Below are positions 60,205 through 64,000 of a DNA stretch of 64,000 nucleotides, piece by piece. The notes under the pieces are model-generated. The model saw only the letters and a list, made by a program, of their open reading frames with translations, searched no databases and was not told the origin of the DNA. Within the stretch, counting starts at the first letter, position 1, and each line of letters opens with the position of its first letter. This DNA is from Moniliella sp. 'wahieum' (lineage: Eukaryota > Basidiomycota > Moniliellomycetes > Moniliellales > Moniliellaceae), in the NCBI GenBank assembly GCA_003971905.1, contig RSEE01000028.1:248001-312000 (forward strand), written 5' to 3'. The position numbers and the translations under genes are program-made.

Positions 60205-60532
60205 GGCGGCAACCGAGCGGAGGCGAGGCGGGGAACACAACGGGTAGGTTGCTGGCGTCGGCCTGTAGTGGGAGGGGGAGTCAAGCAGGCCAAGGCAACA
60301 ATGCAGACGGGAGGATGCTCGCAGGGAGGTGAAGTTTGGAAGGAGCCAGGTGCAGAGGAGGGCTGGCCACTGGCCGAAGGGGCGGACGACAGCAGCGGTT
60401 TGCGTGGGGATTTGAGATGCGAGGACTGAGTGAGATATGGATGCGCCTGTCCAAGCAGCCCAAGCGCTGCCGCGCTCACGTCACCCCACCCTCCGGCCGC
60501 ACCCATGACGTGTGACATGTGACTCGCTACGA

Positions 60533-60573
60533 GTGACCAGTGACCAGTGACTAGTGACTAGTGACTAGTGACT
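60533..60573. repeat. GTGAC[C/T]A heptamer array
   Basis: Two GTGACCA then three GTGACTA units and a partial sixth, all in perfect 7-base register. Confidence 0.92.
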
Positions 60574-61320
60574 GCCGCCCGAGGCAGTGTGGGGCACGTG
60601 GGTGGGATGCAGCAGCGTCACCCGTCACCCGTGTCGGTCATGCGTGGTGGGGAGGCACAACGCCAGTGTGGGCGCAGATGCGCCCTCGCTAACCCTGCCG
60701 TTTCCGCCACGTGCCAGGAGGCGCTGTGGCGCCCCGGAGATAAGGGCGACGGAAGGCCACGGCGCTGGACGGGCTACACGCAAAGGCCACGCAGTTGTCA
60801 TGGGTTCACCCATACGTTGCCATGCAACACCAGGAGGATGCATGATAATCGATAATCGATAGTCCCTGTCTTCCCCGGCCCTCTCTCGTACTTCCTCACT
60901 GCCTGCGTCCTCATACGCAGTCTACAAATACACCCCTTGTCCACACTGTGTTGCCAACAACCTGCACCACAATCATATAGGGCCTGCCACCAACATTAGT
61001 TGATGCCGCCATCTATACTCTTTGGGGGGTATCCCTACAAGGTGGGCCAATCTCTGTTGGAAGCGAAGAGATTACGCGAGTGCTAGTCGTTGATAATGCG
61101 ATAGCCCAGCGATCCCTTGCAGCAGCGTTTGTGGATACTGTTTTGTACCTGAGGCATGTCAAGCGCATGGGGGCGTGAGAGCGTGCGCCATTGTCCACCT
61201 ATGTACCAGACACCCTACTGTACCCCTTTTGATGGTCTCTCCTTGTGATGCATGCGATGCAAATAAACGGATGAACCAGTCAGTCATATGCTGCCCAAAG
61301 TCCCACACTCGGCCCCATTA

Positions 61321-61351
61321 CCGGTTACCGGTTACCGGTTACCCGGTTACC
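61321..61351. repeat. CCGGTTA heptamer array
   Basis: CCGGTTA repeated four times; the last unit follows one extra C. Confidence 0.9.
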
Positions 61352-61913
61352 TCTGCCCAGGTATTTTTGCTTTTCGCAGCTGCAAGTAAGAGAGCCACCC
61401 TCCATATACCACGATGCATTATCGGCATATCGATGATCACTCGTCGATCATGGAGGTCATCGAGATCATCGATCATCCTTCTGATCCTGCTGAGGCTGAG
61501 GCGCTGAGGCCAAAGAACAGATGGTGCAGGTCCAGTGCCTGTTGGGCTGTGCGCAGCGCAGCGAGGAGCGCGGATCCTCATTGGCCGGAAGGCCCACGGC
61601 GGCAACCGACGACGCGCTCGGGTGCCTGCTTGGGTAGCCACATATCGAAACGAGTGAGAGAGGCGCCGGAGATTGTCCTGAGGCTTTTGGCTGAGGGTCT
61701 GAGGATCTGAGATCTGATGCACTGATGTGCATGAGGCCTGAGGTCTCAGGGCGGATGATTGGTACACGGTGGCCAGTGGGTGGGTGGCGGCAGGCGGTGG
61801 CTGATGGGCTTGGTGTGGCTTGCAGTATTGGCAGTGTATCGGCGGCCATACTGGATACCAGATCATGCACCATGCCAGACCAGCCCACAGCCATCCAATG
61901 TCACACGGACAAA

Positions 61914-61958
61914 TCACATGTCACAATCTCACATGTCACAATCTCACATGTCACATGC
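61914..61958. repeat. CACATGTCACAATCT 15-mer array
   Basis: Three copies of a 15-base unit built on TCACATGTCACA; the third copy runs into CACATGCATGCCACATGAC. Confidence 0.85.
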
Positions 61959-61992
61959 ATGCCACATGACATTGTCACAGACGCTGTCAGTC

Positions 61993-62026
61993 GTGACGCG
62001 TGACGCGTGACGCGTGACGCGTGATG
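61993..62026. repeat. GTGACGC heptamer array
   Basis: Four perfect GTGACGC units followed by GTGATGC. Confidence 0.92.
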
Positions 62027-62162
62027 CATATGCATGATCATCGACCATTCCGGCGCAATTTACCCCAGCAGGTCACGTGGGTGGCGCAACCCCCGTTTCG
62101 GGTGGAACGACCGACCCGAAATTTGGTCGTTCTGCCCGTCAACTCCAGTCCAGTAGCAGAGC

Positions 62163-63116
62163 ATGACAAAGGCCTCTGACTCCTGACTTGGCGGCGGGCG
62201 GCAAGGGCAACATAGGTTCGAGCCTACCCGGCCCCACCACCGCCATCCCATCCTCCTCCTCTAATGAAGGGGCCATTTGGGTCAAAGTATATCCCCGCCC
62301 ACCGCGTCCCAGGAAGTGTTGTGCCCAATCCAGCTGTGCTGGCCTCTCCTTCCAGGGCAACAAGACGGTGCTAATTGACACCTACGCCGGCTTCACTTAC
62401 AACATTGTTGAGGACGTTGAGGTTCGTCGATGGCCGTGCTGATTTTTTTTTTGGCTTGGCTTTCTTCTCCCCCGTTCTGCTTCCGGCCAAACCACTAACC
62501 CCCTCCTTCGTCTGGTTTCGTGCAGTACCTAACTGATCTCGGGGCCGATGTCGTCGTCTTCCGCAACGACAGGGTCACGGTCGAGCAATTGGCGCAGCTC
62601 GCGCCGCACAAAACCTGGTCATCATCAGTCCGGGTCCAGGCCACCCGCTGAAAGACAGTGGGGAGTCTATGCCGGCCATCCACCTGTTTGCGGGGGCCTG
62701 ATTCCCGTTTTGGGGTCTGCATGGGCCTGAAAACGATGTAGGCCGCCTACTCGGGCGTGATGGAGTGTACGGGGGAAATTGTGCATGGCAAAATGTCGGG
62801 TGGAGCACAATGGCAAAGGTCTCTGTATGCTGCATTGGAAGTGGCTGGCGTGATCGGGACGCGCTACCAACATTCGCTCGCGGCCAACATCCATACCCTG
62901 CCCCCCCAGCTTGCTGTTACATCCAAGACCGCCTCGGGGGTGGTGATGGGCATCCAACACAGCCGCTAGGCCATGGAAGCCATCCAGTTCCACCCCGAGG
63001 GCATCCTCTCTCGCTTGGGCAAGGGCGTGATTGCCAATTTCCTTTCCTGGGCCTCTGGCTTCGGCTTATATTTTGACGGTCGTTTGCACTCGTATTTATC
63101 CGCACTAAGCTGGTGA
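62163..63116 (+). CDS. TRP1: Anthranilate synthase glutamine amidotransferase domain (TRP1/TRP3 N-terminal part)
   Basis: Class I glutamine amidotransferase that supplies ammonia to anthranilate synthase in tryptophan synthesis. It reads GNKTVLIDTYAGFTYNIVED, YLTDLGADVVVFRND, NLVIISPGPGHP (oxyanion loop), LGVCMGLKTM (nucleophile Cys), MECTGEIVHGK, RYQHSLAA, then AIQFHPEGIL with the catalytic His and Glu. Two introns are clear: 62287-62355 (ends CTTCCAG) and 62422-62525 (GTTCGT...GTGCAG), joining VEDVE to YLTDLG. Frame breaks are near 62187, 62615, 62755 and 62810. The start MTKASDS is tentative. In fungi this domain is normally fused to indole-glycerol-phosphate synthase, and in many also to phosphoribosylanthranilate isomerase. 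Here the frame stops at 63116, soon after the amidotransferase domain, and neither partner is seen downstream. Confidence 0.85.
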
Positions 63117-63532
63117 GGCAGAAACGTACACAAGGGAATAGAATGGCCACAACAACTAACTTGGAATGGAGGGTGAAAGGTTCTTAACCGCTGGAACAAG
63201 AGGACGGTGCCATACCACGAGTGAAGGGTGACAGACGGGAGAACAACGAGAGAGGTACTAACCAGTTCGATGGAGCGGGGTTCTAATCGGAAGCGAGGCA
63301 AGTACTGAGATGATTTTGAAATGCTAGTGACAGCACAGTGTACGATGCAGGGCAGAAATGAGAGCAATGGCTGGTAAGTACAAATGCGCTATATATTTAG
63401 CTGAACGCAAAGGCGTAACCACATACAGGGGCAGACACAGGCCATATAATGCAAACTCTTGAGCAAACGAGCACAAATCGTACAGGGGAGGGTATAGGAT
63501 GAAGAAATAAACCAAATAGAGAGAGCACAACC
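63117..63532. other. Intergenic region 3' of TRP1
   Basis: A+T-richer, with no gene. In particular I found no indole-glycerol-phosphate synthase or isomerase motif in any frame. The stretch separates two convergent genes. Confidence 0.45.
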
Positions 63533-64000
63533 TCAACAAAGAGGTGCAGCGGGGGGGGCGGGATCCCTACTTTTTTCCCGTTCCCGACGAGGCTCGTGTA
63601 GCCCGCCCAACATGCCCGTCCTTATCTTTCGGTCCTGCTTTCCAGGCGGGGGCGCATCGCGGGACGGGGAAGGAGTGGAATCAGACGGTGTAGGACCGGG
63701 GGTTGGAGTGGAGAGAGGAAGAGAAGGGGTAACTGACCGTGGTCCGAGCGGGGTGAAAGAAAGAACAGAGGAAGCGGTGCTAGCAATGCTCGTCCTTGAC
63801 TCTTCGACTCTCGTGCTCGACTCGGGAGGGAAGGCGTCGAGTTCGGCCCCCCGCTCCCAGTACTGATAGAGGAGCCAAACAGCGACGCCAGCACTCGGTT
63901 CTGCACCGCCTTGTCCCGTTCAATCTGGGCTTGAAGAGCCGCTAGCGGGACCCGCCCCGGCGGACCCACGGGCCGAACAGGTGGAATGGACGGAATGGGG
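63533..64000 (-). CDS. C-terminal part of an unidentified protein (runs off the right edge)
   Basis: An open frame enters from beyond the right edge with PSIPPVRPVGPPGRVPLAAL and a helical segment (AALQAQIERDKAVQNRVLAS), then GSSISTGSGG. A Ser/Pro-rich stretch follows. Past one or two frame breaks (near 63860 and 63700) the tail is basic (DAPPPGKQDRKIRTGMLGGL, HEPRRERE). The end coordinate is tentative: the frame closest to the coding style stops at 63533, another at 63622. No family recognised. Confidence 0.45.

Larger units (their letters stand above)
60205..62162. other. Gene-poor stretch between Gbeta and TRP1
   Basis: About 2 kb without a supported gene. It holds E-boxes (CACGTG at 60595, 60708 and 62074), three heptamer arrays (60533, 61321 and 61993), an AATCGAT doublet (60844-60859), a 15-mer array (61914-61958), and CTGAGG/TCAGGC and GATCATCGAT words between 61430 and 61760. 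The CACGTG at 62074-62079 stands 84 bases before the TRP1 start. Confidence 0.5.

Noticed and set aside
62190-62235. tRNA-like GGTTCGAGCC word
   Set aside because: The arms do not pair (5' ATAGG against 3' CTACC) and the segment reads as the TRP1 leader.

Overview
The window looks like nuclear DNA of a GC-rich fungus, most likely a basidiomycete of the Ustilaginomycotina type (Malassezia/Ustilago relatives). The grounds are: short GT-AG introns of about 54-104 nt with fungal branch points (one is TACTAAC), genes close together on both strands, Ser/Pro/Ala-rich low-complexity tails, and a fungal gene set (PKH-type kinase, Slt2-like MAP kinase, FMN/cytochrome b5 lactate dehydrogenase, GH128 glucanase, Gbeta subunit). 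The species is not identified.

Layout, left to right: RPB3 (+), CYB2-like (+), a secreted GH128 protein (+), a Sel1-repeat/CxxC protein (+), an unassigned minus-strand ORF ending in a dispersed repeat, THOC5 (+), CDC16/APC6 (+), PLC1 (-), a Sec14-like lipid-transfer protein (-), ATP1 (-), SEC61 (-), an epoxide hydrolase (-), and an atypical MAP kinase (-). Then comes a gene-poor island of about 8 kb (33.7-41.9 kb), FAM72 (+), a second gene-poor stretch of 3 kb, DED1 (-), LSB1-like (-), LTV1 (+), a very long PDK1/PKH kinase (-), a G-protein beta subunit (-), the glutamine amidotransferase part of TRP1 (+), and a partial gene at the right edge (-). Most are housekeeping genes for transcription and mRNA export, translation and ribosome assembly, secretion, respiration, cell cycle and signalling. 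They do not form one pathway or cluster.

Two properties colour every call. First, almost every conserved gene is broken into two or more reading frames by single-base losses, usually in short homopolymers. RPB3, ATP1, SEC61 and DED1 are essential and otherwise highly conserved, so I read this as consensus sequence error, not gene decay. CDS spans below run over these breaks. Second, the gene-poor stretches are visibly A+T-richer and are packed with short tandem arrays whose unit is nearly always 7 bp, with palindromic ATCGAT-, TCAGCGCTGA- and TGTCACATG-type words. They also hold a pair of GC-rich double-hairpin units and a ~138-bp repeat shared in inverted orientation with 12.1 kb. That island is the least explained part of the window. 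The most interesting protein is the MAP kinase, whose TxY activation motif reads Ser-Gly-His.
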